Source: Rhizobium tibeticum
GTDB lineage: Bacteria > Pseudomonadota > Alphaproteobacteria > Rhizobiales > Rhizobiaceae
Reading direction: 5' to 3'
NCBI RefSeq assembly: GCF_900110205.1
Contig: NZ_FOCV01000002.1
Span: 62,001-126,000 of the forward strand
Length of the DNA stretch: 64,000 nucleotides
In this document: piece after piece, positions 15,511 to 25,656 of the stretch
How positions within the stretch are numbered: position 1 is the stretch's first letter
Layout: the number at the start of each line of letters is the position of its first letter
Translations under genes and position numbers: made by a program
Notes under the pieces: model-generated
Told to the model about the DNA's origin: nothing
Seen by the model: the letters and a program-made list of their open reading frames with translations, nothing else
The model's database searches: none

Positions 15511-17961
15511 ATGATCGAAAAGATCGAACTGAACCGGGGCTGGATTCTTACCTGCAACGTTGCAGGCCGACACGACCTGCCAACCGAAATTCCGGCCAAG
15601 GTGCCGGGCTGCGTGCATCTCGACCTTCTGGCCAACCGGCTGATCCCGGATCCTTATCTCGACGTCAACGAGATCACCAACGACTGGGTCGGCAAGCAAG
15701 ACTGGAGTTACCGCTGCGTCTTCAATGCATCGCCGGACGCCGGAAAAGTCCGCGAGCTGGTGTTCGACGGTCTTGATACGGTCGCGACCATCGCGCTGAA
15801 CGGCGAGGAACTCGGCCGCACTTCCAATATGCACCGCACCTATCGCTTCGATGTCTCGGAGCGGCTGAAACGAGGCTCGAACGAGCTCGTTGTGACCTTC
15901 CGCTCCGCCTATGCCTATGGCGCGGAGATGGAAGCGCATTACGGCTACCGGCCGAACAACTATCCCGGCCCCGGCAATCTGATGCGCAAGATGGCCTGCA
16001 ACTTCGGCTGGGACTGGGGGCCAACGCTGGTGACAGCGGGTGTCTGGAAGCCTGTGCGGCTGGAAAGCTGGGACCGAGCGAGGCTCGCCGAGACGCGGGT
16101 TTCGGCAACGCTGGCCGGCGGCGACGGGCGTGTGACGGTTCGCGCGCGCATCGAGCGGCAAGACGGCGTGGGTGCAAGGCTCGTCGCAAGCATTGCCGGC
16201 ATCAGCCATGTTGCCGAGCTCGCGGAGGGATCGGACGAAATCGAGTTCCAGCTGACCGTTCCTGCACCGCAGATCTGGTGGCCGCATCATCTTGGTGCGC
16301 AACCGCTCTATGCGCTGCGGATCGAATTGCGTGACAGCGTAAGCGATAACTTACTCGACGCCTACGTCAAGGAGATCGGCTTCCGCTCCGTCAGGCTCGA
16401 TACCGCACCCGACGAGCACGGCTCCGCCTTCACGTTCGTTATCAACGATGTTCCGCTCTTCCTCTGCGGCGCCAATTGGATTCCGGACGACTGCTTTCCC
16501 TCTCGCGTCATGGCGGAGCGCTATGTTTCCCGGATCGAGGAAGCCAAGAGGGCCAACGTCAATCTGCTGCGCGTCTGGGGCGGCGGCATCTTCGAACGCG
16601 ACGAGTTCTACGAGGCATGCGACCGCGCCGGCATGCTCGTGTGGCAGGATTTCCTTTTCGCCTGCGCCTCCTACCCCGAAGACGAGCCGCTGCGCAGCGA
16701 GGTCGAGGCGGAGGTGCGCGACAACGTCGTGCGCCTGATGCCGCACGCGTCGCTGATCGTCTGGAACGGCAACAACGAGAATATCTGGGGCTTCGACGAG
16801 TGGGGCTGGCGACCGATCATCAAGGAGGGCGAGAGCTGGGGGCTCGGCTACTATCTCGGCATTCTGCCGAAGCTTTGCGCAGAGCTCGACCCCGATCGGC
16901 CGTACTATCCCGGCAGCCCCTTTTCCGGCACGATGGAGATCGAGCCCAATGCCGACGAACATGGGTGCAAGCACATCTGGGACGTGTGGAACGATGTCGG
17001 CTACGAGGTTTATCGCAACTACATACCGCGCTTCTGCTCGGAGTTCGGCTGGCAGGCGCCGCCAAACTGGGCGACGATCGAGGAAAGCGTGCATGACGCG
17101 CCGCTCACGCCGACCTCGAATGGCGTCTTCCACCATCAGAAGGCGACCCAGGGCAACGACAAGCTGATGCGCGGCCTTGCCGGGCATCTTCCGGTCCCAC
17201 AGACCATGGATGACTGGCACTTCGCCACGCAACTCAACCAGGCGCGCGCTATCCGTTTCGCGATCGAGCACATGCGCTCGCACCGCGCCGTCTGCAAGGG
17301 CGCCGTCGTCTGGCAGTTCAATGATTGCTGGCCGGTGACCTCCTGGGCGGCACTCGATTCGGCCGGACGCCGCAAGCCGCTCTGGTACGCCATGCAGCAG
17401 GCTTTCGACCCGCGGCTCCTCACGATCCAGCCACACGCCGGCGGACTGGCGGCCGTAGCCGTTAACGAGCGGACGCTGTTCTGGCGGGCGAAGATATCAG
17501 GCAATCGCCTGCTGCTGGACGGAACGGTGCTTGCCGAATTCGAGTTCTGGCGGCTGCTCTGCGACCGCTTCGAGGCAAAGGAATTTCCGCTACCGGCTGA
17601 TATCGCAACGCCGGGCACGGCCGACAGCGAGGTCATCGTCGTGCAGATGCTCGACCGGCGCGCGTTCCATTATTTCGTGGAGGATGTCGACCTCAAGCTT
17701 CCGCAGGCGAAGCTCTCGGTCGAGATGAGCCCCAGCGTGGATGGCTATGCGGTGAAGGTAACGGCCGAAACGTTCCTGAAGGATCTCTGCCTGATGGCGG
17801 ATCGTCTCGACCCGACCGCTGTCGTCGATTCAATGCTGGTGACGCTGCTGCCCGGCGAAAGCCACCTATTCCAGCTGCAGACAGCAAAACCGCTGTCGGC
17901 GGGCGATATCACCATCGGCACCGTACTGCGGTCGGCCAACGATCTCGTCAACGCAAACTGA
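15511..17961 (+). CDS. Beta-mannosidase, glycoside hydrolase family 2
   Basis: The 816-aa protein has the GH2 mannosidase layout. A jelly-roll sugar-binding domain (about 1-180) includes KVPGCVHLDLLA and the MACNFGWDWGPTLVTAGVWK segment. Then come an Ig-like domain and a TIM barrel (about 295-600). The acid/base is E423 in VWNGNNEN and the nucleophile is E511 in RFCSEFGWQ. No signal peptide is seen, so it probably cleaves short beta-mannosides taken up into the cell. It starts 10 nt after the glyoxalase-like gene and is followed by a hairpin terminator. Length fits the family. Confidence 0.92.
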   Translation: MIEKIELNRGWILTCNVAGRHDLPTEIPAKVPGCVHLDLLANRLIPDPYLDVNEITNDWVGKQDWSYRCVFNASPDAGKVRELVFDGLDTVATIALNGEELGRTSNMHRTYRFDVSERLKRGSNELVVTFRSAYAYGAEMEAHYGYRPNNYPGPGNLMRKMACNFGWDWGPTLVTAGVWKPVRLESWDRARLAETRVSATLAGGDGRVTVRARIERQDGVGARLVASIAGISHVAELAEGSDEIEFQLTVPAPQIWWPHHLGAQPLYALRIELRDSVSDNLLDAYVKEIGFRSVRLDTAPDEHGSAFTFVINDVPLFLCGANWIPDDCFPSRVMAERYVSRIEEAKRANVNLLRVWGGGIFERDEFYEACDRAGMLVWQDFLFACASYPEDEPLRSEVEAEVRDNVVRLMPHASLIVWNGNNENIWGFDEWGWRPIIKEGESWGLGYYLGILPKLCAELDPDRPYYPGSPFSGTMEIEPNADEHGCKHIWDVWNDVGYEVYRNYIPRFCSEFGWQAPPNWATIEESVHDAPLTPTSNGVFHHQKATQGNDKLMRGLAGHLPVPQTMDDWHFATQLNQARAIRFAIEHMRSHRAVCKGAVVWQFNDCWPVTSWAALDSAGRRKPLWYAMQQAFDPRLLTIQPHAGGLAAVAVNERTLFWRAKISGNRLLLDGTVLAEFEFWRLLCDRFEAKEFPLPADIATPGTADSEVIVVQMLDRRAFHYFVEDVDLKLPQAKLSVEMSPSVDGYAVKVTAETFLKDLCLMADRLDPTAVVDSMLVTLLPGESHLFQLQTAKPLSAGDITIGTVLRSANDLVNAN

Positions 17962-17964
17962 AAA

Positions 17965-17985
17965 GGCCCCGTCTGCGACGGGGCC
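17965..17985 (+). terminator. Terminator after the beta-mannosidase gene
   Basis: GGCCCCGTC (17965-17973) pairs with GACGGGGCC (17977-17985) around TGC, right after the stop codon. The first T-run (GTTTT) is about 10 nt further on, so Rho-independent strength is moderate. Confidence 0.65.
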
Positions 17986-18078
17986 CATCCAAGTCGTTTT
18001 ACTGCGCTCTGCGTCCAAAGAACTCTTGTGGCGCAGCGCATGTCCGCGCGATCAACGACCGCGCATATGCGGACGACG

Positions 18079-18471
18079 TTACATCCAGTAGGGCGGCACG
18101 CCATAGTAGTCATAAACGCGGCGGCCATTATCGTTGTACCAGGTGTCGTCATCATCCGCATAGCTCGGCGCGCCTTCGATCTGCTCCTTGGTCAGGTCGA
18201 TGCGGTAGCCGTCAAGCTGGGTATCGTAAGTCAGCTTTTCCCACGGCAGCGGATAGTGATCGTGGCCGATGCCCATGAAGCCGCCGAACTCGAGCACGGC
18301 GTAGGCAACGCGGCCATCCTGCTTGCCGAGGATCAATCGTTCAATCGAGCCGATATGCTTGCCGTCGGCGCCATATACGCGGGTGCCTTCCACGCGGTCG
18401 CTGGCAATCAGCGTCGGCGTATCCTTCACATTCGGGTCACGGCGGGTATTGTCGGCGTCCTGGTGCAGCAT
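18079..18471 (-). CDS. PRC-barrel domain protein
   Basis: The 130-aa protein contains a PRC-barrel core (about residues 18-90) with LIASDRVEGTRVYGADGKHI, GSIERLILGKQDGRVAYAVL and EFGGFMGIGHDHYPLPWEKL. A Tyr/Asp-rich tail follows. It starts at an ATG preceded by AAGGAGGTGCACG; an in-frame ATG 90 nt upstream has no such site. Cytosolic PRC-barrel proteins of this size are common in rhizobia, often stress-linked, but no function can be assigned here. It is transcribed away from fadD. Confidence 0.85.
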   Translation of the reverse strand: MLHQDADNTRRDPNVKDTPTLIASDRVEGTRVYGADGKHIGSIERLILGKQDGRVAYAVLEFGGFMGIGHDHYPLPWEKLTYDTQLDGYRIDLTKEQIEGAPSYADDDDTWYNDNGRRVYDYYGVPPYWM

Positions 18472-18568
18472 CGTGCACCTCCTTCTTGTTTCGTGGTCCA
18501 TGGTTTGACAACGTCGCCCTGAACTCAAGGTTCCCGATTTAATGAACCTCATCATCGACACGACAATA

Positions 18569-18584
18569 TTGACGTTTACGTCAA
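18569..18584. promoter_or_regulatory. 7-2-7 inverted repeat upstream of fadD
   Basis: TTGACGT, two T, then ACGTCAA form a perfect inverted repeat about 130 nt before the fadD start. Its first six bases could also be a -35 box. The shape resembles operators of MerR-type LiuR/AcdR regulators of branched-chain and fatty-acid breakdown in proteobacteria (known family pattern, assignment inferred). Confidence 0.45.
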
Positions 18585-18712
18585 GGTTAGTGTAACTCTA
18601 ATCTCAGCTTGAACCATTCAGGCGATGACATAAGCTGCCGTGTTGGAAGATGGAGGATCGTCCAATCGGCTTGCCGGTGGGACCGGCCGGCAGCCAGAGG
18701 GAGAGAGACACG

Positions 18713-20413
18713 ATGAACAGCATTTCCGTCCATCCAGGCGGTGCGAAGCCCGAAAAACCCTGGCTTGCCACCTATCCTGACAGCGTGCCGGCGGAGCTTC
18801 CCCCGCTCGAATACGAATCATTGGCGGAACTGCTTGAGAAATCCTGCGCGCGCTATGCCAATCGCACCGCCTTCTCCAGCATGGGCAAGACGCTGACCTA
18901 CGGCGAGCTCGAACACCAAACGCGCAAGATCGCGGCATGGCTTCAGGGCCTCGGCCTCGAGAAAGGCGACCGTGTCGCCGTCATGATGCCGAACGTGCTG
19001 CAGAACCCCGTCGCCGTCTACGGCATCCTGCGCGCCGGCTTTGTCGCGGTGAACGTCAATCCGCTCTACACACCGCGCGAACTCGAACATCAGTTGCGGG
19101 ACTCCGGCGCCAAGGCGATCTTCGTGCTGGAGAATTTCGCGCGCACGGTGGAGCAGGTGCTGGTCAAGACCGACGTGCGCCATGTCGTCGTCACCTCACT
19201 CGGCGAAATGCTGGGCGCCAAGGGTCTGATCGTCAATCTGCTCGTGCGCAAGGTGAAGAAGCTCGTTCCCTCCTGGTCCATCCCGCAGCATAAGACCTTC
19301 AAGCAGGTGCTGGGCGAAGGCGCGAGTAAGGCCCTGAAGCCCGCAAGCCTCAAGGGTGACGATATCGCCTTCCTGCAATACACCGGTGGCACGACGGGCA
19401 TCGCCAAGGGCGCGGTGCTCACGCACAAGAATCTGCTGTCCAACAAGCTGCAGCTCGAACTCTGGCTGCAATCGGCCTTTGACGGAAAGCCGCGCCCGGA
19501 GGTGCTGAATTTCCTCTGCGCGTTACCGCTCTACCATATCTTCGCGCTGACGGTGAATTCGCTGATGGGCATGTCGCTCGGCGCCCACAACATCCTCGTC
19601 GCCAACCCGCGCGATATTCCGGCGCTCGTCAAGGAGTTCGGCAAGGTCAAGGTCCACATATTCCCCGGCCTCAATACGCTCTTCAACGCGCTGATGAACA
19701 ATGCCGATTTCGCCAAGGTCGATTTCTCCTCCATGGTGATGTCGCTTGGCGGCGGTATGGCGGTACAGCGGCCGGTTGCAGAGCGCTGGCTGAAGATCAC
19801 CGGCTCGCATATTACCGAAGGCTATGGTCTTTCTGAGACATCGCCGGTGGCAACGGCAAACCGCTTCGATTCGGCGGAGTTCACCGGCTCGATCGGGCTG
19901 CCGATCCCGTCCACCGAACTTGATATTCGCGACGAGGACGGCAACTCGCTGCCGCTTGGCGACATAGGAGAGATCTGCATCCGCGGTCCGCAGGTGATGG
20001 CCGGCTACTGGAACAAGCCGGAGGAGACGGCGCGGGTGATGACGCCGGACGGCTATTTCCGCACCGGCGACATGGGCTTCATGGATGCGCGCGGCTACAC
20101 CAAGATCGTCGACCGCAAGAAGGACATGATCCTCGTGTCGGGCTTCAACGTCTATCCGAACGAGATCGAGGAAGTGGCGGCAATGCATCCAGGCATTCTC
20201 GAGGCGGCAGCCGTCGGCATTGCCGACGGCCATTCCGGCGAGGCGGTCAAGCTCTTCGTGGTGCGCAAGGATCCGGCATTGACGGAGGCGGACGTGAAGG
20301 CCCATTGCGCAGCAAACCTCACCAACTACAAGCGGCCGCGCTTCGTGGAATTCCGCACCGAACTGCCGAAGACGCCGGTCGGCAAGATCCTGCGCAAGGA
20401 TCTGCGCGGCTGA
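18713..20413 (+). CDS. fadD: Long-chain fatty-acid-CoA ligase
   Basis: The 566-aa protein is an ANL-family acyl-CoA synthetase. The AMP/P-loop motif is LQYTGGTTGIAKGAVLTHKN (about 220-240), then EGYGLSETSP (A5), a DGYFRTGDMGF segment (A7) and VDRKKDMILVSGFNVYPNEI (A8). The C-terminal TPVGKILRKDLR holds the catalytic Lys (A10). It adenylates a fatty acid and transfers it to CoA for beta-oxidation or lipid remodelling. The ATG at 18713 has GGGAGAGAG upstream; a longer frame to 18650 is not supported. An inverted repeat upstream may be the fatty-acid-responsive operator. A strong terminator follows. Confidence 0.9.
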   Translation: MNSISVHPGGAKPEKPWLATYPDSVPAELPPLEYESLAELLEKSCARYANRTAFSSMGKTLTYGELEHQTRKIAAWLQGLGLEKGDRVAVMMPNVLQNPVAVYGILRAGFVAVNVNPLYTPRELEHQLRDSGAKAIFVLENFARTVEQVLVKTDVRHVVVTSLGEMLGAKGLIVNLLVRKVKKLVPSWSIPQHKTFKQVLGEGASKALKPASLKGDDIAFLQYTGGTTGIAKGAVLTHKNLLSNKLQLELWLQSAFDGKPRPEVLNFLCALPLYHIFALTVNSLMGMSLGAHNILVANPRDIPALVKEFGKVKVHIFPGLNTLFNALMNNADFAKVDFSSMVMSLGGGMAVQRPVAERWLKITGSHITEGYGLSETSPVATANRFDSAEFTGSIGLPIPSTELDIRDEDGNSLPLGDIGEICIRGPQVMAGYWNKPEETARVMTPDGYFRTGDMGFMDARGYTKIVDRKKDMILVSGFNVYPNEIEEVAAMHPGILEAAAVGIADGHSGEAVKLFVVRKDPALTEADVKAHCAANLTNYKRPRFVEFRTELPKTPVGKILRKDLRG

Positions 20414-20438
20414 TTTTGACGGTTGCGTGAAATTACGG

Positions 20439-20466
20439 GCCATCCGCCGCCGCGGGTGGCTTTTTT
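20439..20466 (+). terminator. Rho-independent terminator after fadD
   Basis: GCCATCCGC (20439-20447) pairs with GCGGGTGGC (20452-20460; one G-T pair) around CGCC, followed by six T. Confidence 0.88.
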
Positions 20467-20551
20467 GCGCTTCGACAGGTCGCCGAACTTGATTTGCGCC
20501 CTACAAAGCGAATAGTTTCCGCGACCCTCTCGCCCTGCAAAGGAGCCTCCC

Positions 20552-22177
20552 ATGAATGCCATCGTCGAACAATTGAAGAGCACGGCGACCGCCTCCAAGG
20601 CAACGGATCTGCGCGCCGCCTTCGTCGCCGACCCGCAGCGTTTCTCGCGCTTCAGCGTGTCACTCGACGACCTGCTGATGGACTATTCCAAGACGGCCGT
20701 GAACGATGATATCCTGGCCCTGCTGGTCAAGCTCGCCGAAACGGGCGGCGTCGAAGCCAAGCGCGACGAGATGTTCTCCGGCAAGGCGATCAACTTCACG
20801 GAAAGCCGCGCCGTCCTGCACACCGCGCTGCGCAACCGCTCCAATACGCCTGTTATCGTCGATGGCAAGGATGTCATGCCTGACGTCAATGCCGTGCTTG
20901 CCGCCATGGGCAAGTTTGCAGACGGCATCCGTTCGGGCAGCCTGAAGGGGGCGACCGGCAAGGCGATCACCGACGTCATCAACATTGGCATCGGCGGCTC
21001 CGACCTCGGCCCCGTCATGGCGACGCTGGCGCTGGCGCCTTTCCATGATGGCCCCCGCGCGCACTTCGTTTCCAACATCGACGGCGCCCATATCGCCGAC
21101 ACGCTGAAGCTCGTTCAGCCTGAAACGACGCTTTTCATCGTCGCCTCCAAGACTTTCACGACCGTGGAAACGATGACGAACGCGCAGACGGCGCGCAAGT
21201 TCATTGCCGACGCGCTCGGCGAGGCGGCCATCCAGCATCATTTCGCTGCGGTTTCGACGGCACTCGACAAGGTCGCCGCCTTCGGCATCGGAAGCGAACG
21301 CGTCTTCGGCTTCTGGGATTGGGTCGGCGGCCGCTACTCGATCTGGTCGGCGATCGGCCTGCCGCTGATGATCGCTGTCGGGCCTGAAAATTTCGGCAAG
21401 TTCCTCGACGGCGCGCATGCTGTCGACAATCACTTCCGTCAGGCGCCGATTGCCAAGAACCTGCCCATGCTGCTCGGTCTCATCGGCTTCTATCATCGCA
21501 ATGTGCTCGGCTATCCGACCCGCGCGATCCTGCCCTACGACCAGCGCCTGTCGCGCTTCCCGGCTTACCTGCAGCAGCTCGACATGGAATCGAACGGCAA
21601 GGGCGTGACGGTCGACGGTACGTCGGTCGAGGGCAATTCCGGCCCGGTCGTCTGGGGCGAGCCAGGCACCAACGGCCAGCACGCCTTCTACCAGCTGATC
21701 CACCAGGGCACGAGCGTCATCCCGGCCGAGTTCATGATCGCGGCAAACGCTTTCGAGCCAAATCTGCGCCACCAGCACCAGCTTCTGATGGCAAATGTGC
21801 TCGCCCAGTCCGAGGCGCTTATGAAGGGCCGCACCTTCGAGGAAGCGAAGAAGCAGCTGACCGACAAGGGCATGGACGACAAGAAGGCGGACTTCATCGC
21901 GCCGCACCGCGTCTTCACAGGCAACCGTCCGTCGATCACCTTCGTTTACGACAAGCTGACGCCCTATGCGCTTGGCCGCCTGATCGCTCTTTACGAACAC
22001 CGCGTCTTTGTTGAAGGCGTGCTCTTCCGCATCAACTCTTTCGACCAATGGGGCGTCGAGCTCGGCAAGGAACTGGCGACCGGCCTGCTGCCCGTCGTGG
22101 AAGGTAAGGAAAGCGCTTCGGGCCACGATTCCTCGACGCAGGGGCTCGTTGCCGCGCTGGCGAAGCTCACCAAGTAA
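20552..22177 (+). CDS. pgi: Glucose-6-phosphate isomerase
   Basis: The 541-aa enzyme interconverts glucose-6-phosphate and fructose-6-phosphate. Family signatures are present: [20 protein letters not shown], the [17 protein letters not shown] phosphate-binding stretch, the [17 protein letters not shown] signature, the [19 protein letters not shown] segment with catalytic residues, and the C-terminal [13 protein letters not shown] signature. An AAAGGAGCCTCCC site precedes the ATG. It is flanked by terminators on both sides, so it is monocistronic. It links the fructose genes elsewhere in the window (fructokinase, frc) to central metabolism. Confidence 0.97.
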   Translation: MNAIVEQLKSTATASKATDLRAAFVADPQRFSRFSVSLDDLLMDYSKTAVNDDILALLVKLAETGGVEAKRDEMFSGKAINFTESRAVLHTALRNRSNTPVIVDGKDVMPDVNAVLAAMGKFADGIRSGSLKGATGKAITDVINIGIGGSDLGPVMATLALAPFHDGPRAHFVSNIDGAHIADTLKLVQPETTLFIVASKTFTTVETMTNAQTARKFIADALGEAAIQHHFAAVSTALDKVAAFGIGSERVFGFWDWVGGRYSIWSAIGLPLMIAVGPENFGKFLDGAHAVDNHFRQAPIAKNLPMLLGLIGFYHRNVLGYPTRAILPYDQRLSRFPAYLQQLDMESNGKGVTVDGTSVEGNSGPVVWGEPGTNGQHAFYQLIHQGTSVIPAEFMIAANAFEPNLRHQHQLLMANVLAQSEALMKGRTFEEAKKQLTDKGMDDKKADFIAPHRVFTGNRPSITFVYDKLTPYALGRLIALYEHRVFVEGVLFRINSFDQWGVELGKELATGLLPVVEGKESASGHDSSTQGLVAALAKLTK

Positions 22178-22194
22178 CCGCGACCGAAATCAAG

Positions 22195-22222
22195 TGCTCC
22201 CGCGGCTCGCGCAGCGGGAGCA
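22195..22222 (+). terminator. Terminator after pgi
   Basis: TGCTCCCGC (22195-22203) pairs with GCGGGAGCA (22214-22222) over a 10-nt loop, followed by ACTTTTCT. Confidence 0.75.
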
Positions 22223-22359
22223 ACTTTTCTGCGCATGAGAGCCGCTGCGGCCAACCTCGATCGTGGCTATGGAAGAGGCGCCTGCCGCTTCGCGCCCACA
22301 ACGGCCCCGACAGCTATCGGCCTCGAGGCCGAAGCAACGAACGCAGTCTCGACCGCCTT

Positions 22360-22644
22360 CTAGCTCGGCCGCTTCGGGAAGCCGCGGCATATCAGCCGAT
22401 TGTGAATATGTTCCCACCCGACGATTGAAGCGGCAACATCCACCGCAAGTTCGTCATCGCCGCGACATCGGACGGACCCTTCAAGCACGACGACGTCGCC
22501 AAGCATTGAAACAACGATCTGCGTGCTATCGAACTCCGATGCCACCTCCAGCGCACATTTGACGGCAGCCTTGGTTGCCGCCGAGCAATGTCCCGCTTCG
22601 ACGCTGCCGAGTGACCAGCCTTGACCGTCCAACCGTAGAATCAT
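22360..22644 (-). CDS. Small BON-domain-like protein
   Basis: The 94-aa protein has a BON-like pattern in its second half: STQIVVSMLGDVVVLEGSVR, then ELAVDVAASIVGWEHIHNRL, matching the usual beta-strand, 'VxLxGxV', helix and 'VxNxL' order. No signal peptide is seen, which is unusual because many BON proteins are periplasmic. The ATG at 22644 has GGAGGA just upstream; the TTG 12 nt earlier is part of that site. It converges with pgi. Function is unknown. Confidence 0.65.
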   Translation of the reverse strand: MILRLDGQGWSLGSVEAGHCSAATKAAVKCALEVASEFDSTQIVVSMLGDVVVLEGSVRCRGDDELAVDVAASIVGWEHIHNRLICRGFPKRPS

Positions 22645-22904
22645 TTTCTCCTCCAATGTTAAACGTCGAAGCTACAGATATGCATATTAGCAGTCTATTA
22701 AGTATGACATGCCCGAGTGTCTTCCTGGCCACAGCCTAATGCGGGGATAGAATCTCTTCGGTTGGGGGCGGGCTAATGCCGGAGATCAGGAGGCTGCTCA
22801 GCCCAAAAGCAGCAGCGCCGATAATTGCGACCAATATTTTAATGGGCAATGTCGAAATTCGACCTCACAACGCGTTCTTAGTATACGCTTCAGGAGAGGT
22901 TTGA

Positions 22905-23705
22905 ATGCACGTGACGGACGACGAACTTGTAGATTTCGACGCACATGGCGCAGCGCCGTTAGCGAAACCCGAGGATGAAGGCTTCGTCGAGAACGACGGG
23001 GCTCGTATCTGGTATGCGACCTACGGTTCCGGCCCCGCCGTCATGCTGCTGCATGGCGGGCTCGGCAATGCCGGGAACTGGGGTTATCAGGTGCCGGCAT
23101 TGGTCGCTTCGGGCCGGCAGGCGGTCGTCATCGACAGCCGCGGACACGGCCGCAGCACGCGCGACGACCGGCCGTTCCACTATGCTCAGATGGCCGAAGA
23201 CGTGCTCGCCGTCATGGACCATTTGGACCTCGCAAGGACCGCCCTCGTCGGCTGGAGCGACGGCGCCTGCACGGCGCTGATACTTGCCGACAGGCGGCCG
23301 GACCGTGTCTGCGGTGTCTTCTTCTTTGCCTGCAACATGGATCCCAGCGGCACGCTGGAGTTCCGGCCGACGCCGGTCATCGATCGTTGCTTCAGCCGCC
23401 ACAGGAAAGACTATCAGGCACTGTCGGCCACACCCGACGCCTTCGATAGCTTCGTGACGGATGTGTCGCAGATGATGCAGACCGAGCCGAACTACACGGC
23501 TGCTGACCTTGCCGGCATCAAGGTGCCGGTGGCGGTCGTTCTCGGAGAGAATGACGAATTCATCAAGCGTGAGCACGCCGACTATCTTGCGCGCAACATT
23601 CCCGATGCCGAACTGATCCTTATTCCAGACGTAAGCCATTTCGCGCCGCTGCAGCGGCCCGAGCACTTCAACCGCGAAGTGCTCAGCTTTCTCGACCGGC
23701 TATAG
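22905..23705 (+). CDS. Alpha/beta hydrolase
   Basis: The 266-aa protein has the alpha/beta-hydrolase fold: oxyanion segment MLLHGGLGNAGNW (about 47-59), DSRGHGRST, nucleophile elbow GWSDG with S118, the acid Asp in VVLGENDEF and catalytic His in DVSHFAPLQ. No signal peptide is present, so it is cytosolic. Similar enzymes include esterases and ring-cleavage-product hydrolases; the substrate cannot be told. AGGAGAGGTTTGA precedes the ATG. It converges with the fructokinase gene, 6 nt apart. Confidence 0.85.
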   Translation: MHVTDDELVDFDAHGAAPLAKPEDEGFVENDGARIWYATYGSGPAVMLLHGGLGNAGNWGYQVPALVASGRQAVVIDSRGHGRSTRDDRPFHYAQMAEDVLAVMDHLDLARTALVGWSDGACTALILADRRPDRVCGVFFFACNMDPSGTLEFRPTPVIDRCFSRHRKDYQALSATPDAFDSFVTDVSQMMQTEPNYTAADLAGIKVPVAVVLGENDEFIKREHADYLARNIPDAELILIPDVSHFAPLQRPEHFNREVLSFLDRL

Positions 23706-23711
23706 CCTGTC

Positions 23712-24638
23712 TCAGAGGCCGATTTCTTTCGCCCAAGGAGGATTGGCGCCGGCGCGCGAGACCGTAACGGCAGCGGCCTTCGCGCCGAGCGAGAGGGCGT
23801 TGCGCAAGGCTTTCTCGCTGAGCGAGGCGACCTTCGCCTTGGTCAGCAGATCGTCGATCTTCAGAGAAGCAAGTACGCCGGCATCGAAGGTGTCGCCCGC
23901 GCCGACCGTATCGACGACGGTGACGCGCTGGCTCGGCACCGTGACCTTGCGCTCCTTGGTGTAACCGGAAGCGCCTTCAGCACCCTTGGTGACGACGACG
24001 AGCTTGGCGCCCTGGTGCAGCCAGTAGGCGGCCAGATCGTCGTGGCTGCCTTCGAGGCCAAACCAATCCAGATCCTCATCTGAGAACTTCAGGATATCCG
24101 ACTTGGACGCCATGCGCTTTATACGCGCCATGTGGGCTTCCTTGTTCTTGATGAAGCCCGGGCGAATGTTTGGGTCCAGCGAAATGACGCGCTTATCGCA
24201 TTCGCGGTCGAGCAGCGCCTCGTAGGTTTCGCCGCAAGGGCTCGGGATGAGGCTGATCGCGCCGAAATGCAGCGCTTCGCAATCGTCGCCGAGGACAGGC
24301 AGATCGTCGGTGGTGATCATGCGGCCGGCCGTACCTTCGTCGTAAAAGGCGTAGGTAGCCTGGCCGTTGACCAGCTTGACGAAAGCGACGGTGGACGGGC
24401 GCGGCGTGATGGCGCAGAGGCCGAAATCGACGTTGCTCGCCTTCAGTGTATCGCGCAGAATCTCGCCCATCATGTCATCAGCGAGGCCGGTGAAGAAAGC
24501 CGTCGGAATTCCGAGGCGGCCGAGCGCGATCGCCGTGTTGAAGATTGCACCGCCGGCATAAGGGGCAAAGCCCTTCTCGCCGAGAGTCGTCTCGCGCGGC
24601 AACATGTCAATCAGCGCTTCGCCACAGCACAAAATCAT
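23712..24638 (-). CDS. frk: Fructokinase, PfkB family
   Basis: The 308-aa protein is a ribokinase/PfkB kinase. It starts MILCCGEALIDMLPRE, has the N-terminal glycine motif YAGGAIFNTAIALGRLG (about 27-43), and the C-terminal signature VDTVGAGDTFDAGVLASL with catalytic Asp in GAGDTF. Rhizobial fructokinases of this length phosphorylate fructose to fructose-6-phosphate. It lies just downstream of pyrE on the same strand, 90 nt apart. It would process fructose brought in by FrcBCA, and pgi is nearby. Confidence 0.88.
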   Translation of the reverse strand: MILCCGEALIDMLPRETTLGEKGFAPYAGGAIFNTAIALGRLGIPTAFFTGLADDMMGEILRDTLKASNVDFGLCAITPRPSTVAFVKLVNGQATYAFYDEGTAGRMITTDDLPVLGDDCEALHFGAISLIPSPCGETYEALLDRECDKRVISLDPNIRPGFIKNKEAHMARIKRMASKSDILKFSDEDLDWFGLEGSHDDLAAYWLHQGAKLVVVTKGAEGASGYTKERKVTVPSQRVTVVDTVGAGDTFDAGVLASLKIDDLLTKAKVASLSEKALRNALSLGAKAAAVTVSRAGANPPWAKEIGL

Positions 24639-24728
24639 TCCGGCCTCCCATGCATTACGATCCGTCGATACTCAAATCGATTAGATAATTTCGTGGCAAA
24701 AGCAAAGCGCCGCGACGCAATTCTTCAT

Positions 24729-25418
24729 TCAAAGTGATGAAATGCCCCCGTTGCGTCCCGACCAGGCAAGCGGCGCATCAAGGAAGGCTTCCACTTCGCT
24801 CAACGTCTTCTCGTCGAACAGCCTTAGAGCTTTTGCGACCGCCAGCACATCGCGCCAAGTCGCGATGTAGTGCAGCTTCACCTTGCCATCGGCAAAGCGC
24901 AGCGCACCTTCGTCGAAAATGCCGTAGTAAAAGAGCGCTATGCCGTGATCGACCACGCCGCCGGCAGCGCGAACGGCATCGATGAACTTGAACATGCTGC
25001 CGCCGGCGGTCGTCAGGTCCTCGATGACGAGCACGCGCGAGCCTTCCGGCATATTGCCTTCAATCTGCGCGTTGCGGCCGTGACCCTTCGGCTGCTTGCG
25101 GACATAGATCATCGGCAGGCTGAGGCGATCGGCGAGCAATGCGGCAAAGGGAATGCCTGCTGTCTCGCCGCCGGCCACGCAATCGAACTGCTCGAAACCG
25201 GCCTCGCGCAACACGACGCTCGCGGCAAAATCCATGACGGTCGAGCGGACGCGCGGGAAGGACAGCAGCTTGCGGCAATCGATGTAGACGGGGCTCGCCA
25301 TACCGGAGGCGAACTTGTAGGGCTGCGCCGCGTTGAAGTGGACCGCCTTGATCTCCCAGAGCATCTTCGCCACGAGTTGCGCCATGACTGCGCGGTCGGT
25401 GAATGTCGTCTGGATCAT
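24729..25418 (-). CDS. pyrE: Orotate phosphoribosyltransferase
   Basis: The 229-aa enzyme makes orotidine-5'-phosphate from orotate and PRPP in pyrimidine synthesis. It shows [20 protein letters not shown] (substrate binding), [17 protein letters not shown], the flexible-loop segment [16 protein letters not shown] and the PRPP-binding motif [30 protein letters not shown] precedes the ATG at 25418; a longer open frame to 25595 has no supporting site. Fructokinase follows on the same strand. Confidence 0.96.
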   Translation of the reverse strand: MIQTTFTDRAVMAQLVAKMLWEIKAVHFNAAQPYKFASGMASPVYIDCRKLLSFPRVRSTVMDFAASVVLREAGFEQFDCVAGGETAGIPFAALLADRLSLPMIYVRKQPKGHGRNAQIEGNMPEGSRVLVIEDLTTAGGSMFKFIDAVRAAGGVVDHGIALFYYGIFDEGALRFADGKVKLHYIATWRDVLAVAKALRLFDEKTLSEVEAFLDAPLAWSGRNGGISSL

Positions 25419-25656
25419 CGCTCTCTCCTTTGTCAAATTTATGGGCCAATAGCAGCAAGTGCGGCAAGTTTCCAGAACGGCGAGTGGTTCCATGCCGACA
25501 ATGACGGCAAAAACGCCTTGATGATCGAGGAAGATAGAGTGCGCCCGCTCAAGAAACGCTGACGAAAGCCATGTTCGCGGCACGCAGGTCTGCAATGCAT
25601 CAATTCTTTCAGATATTTGCGCTTGCGCACCCGCGCGGCGGCGATATCGTCATGCG

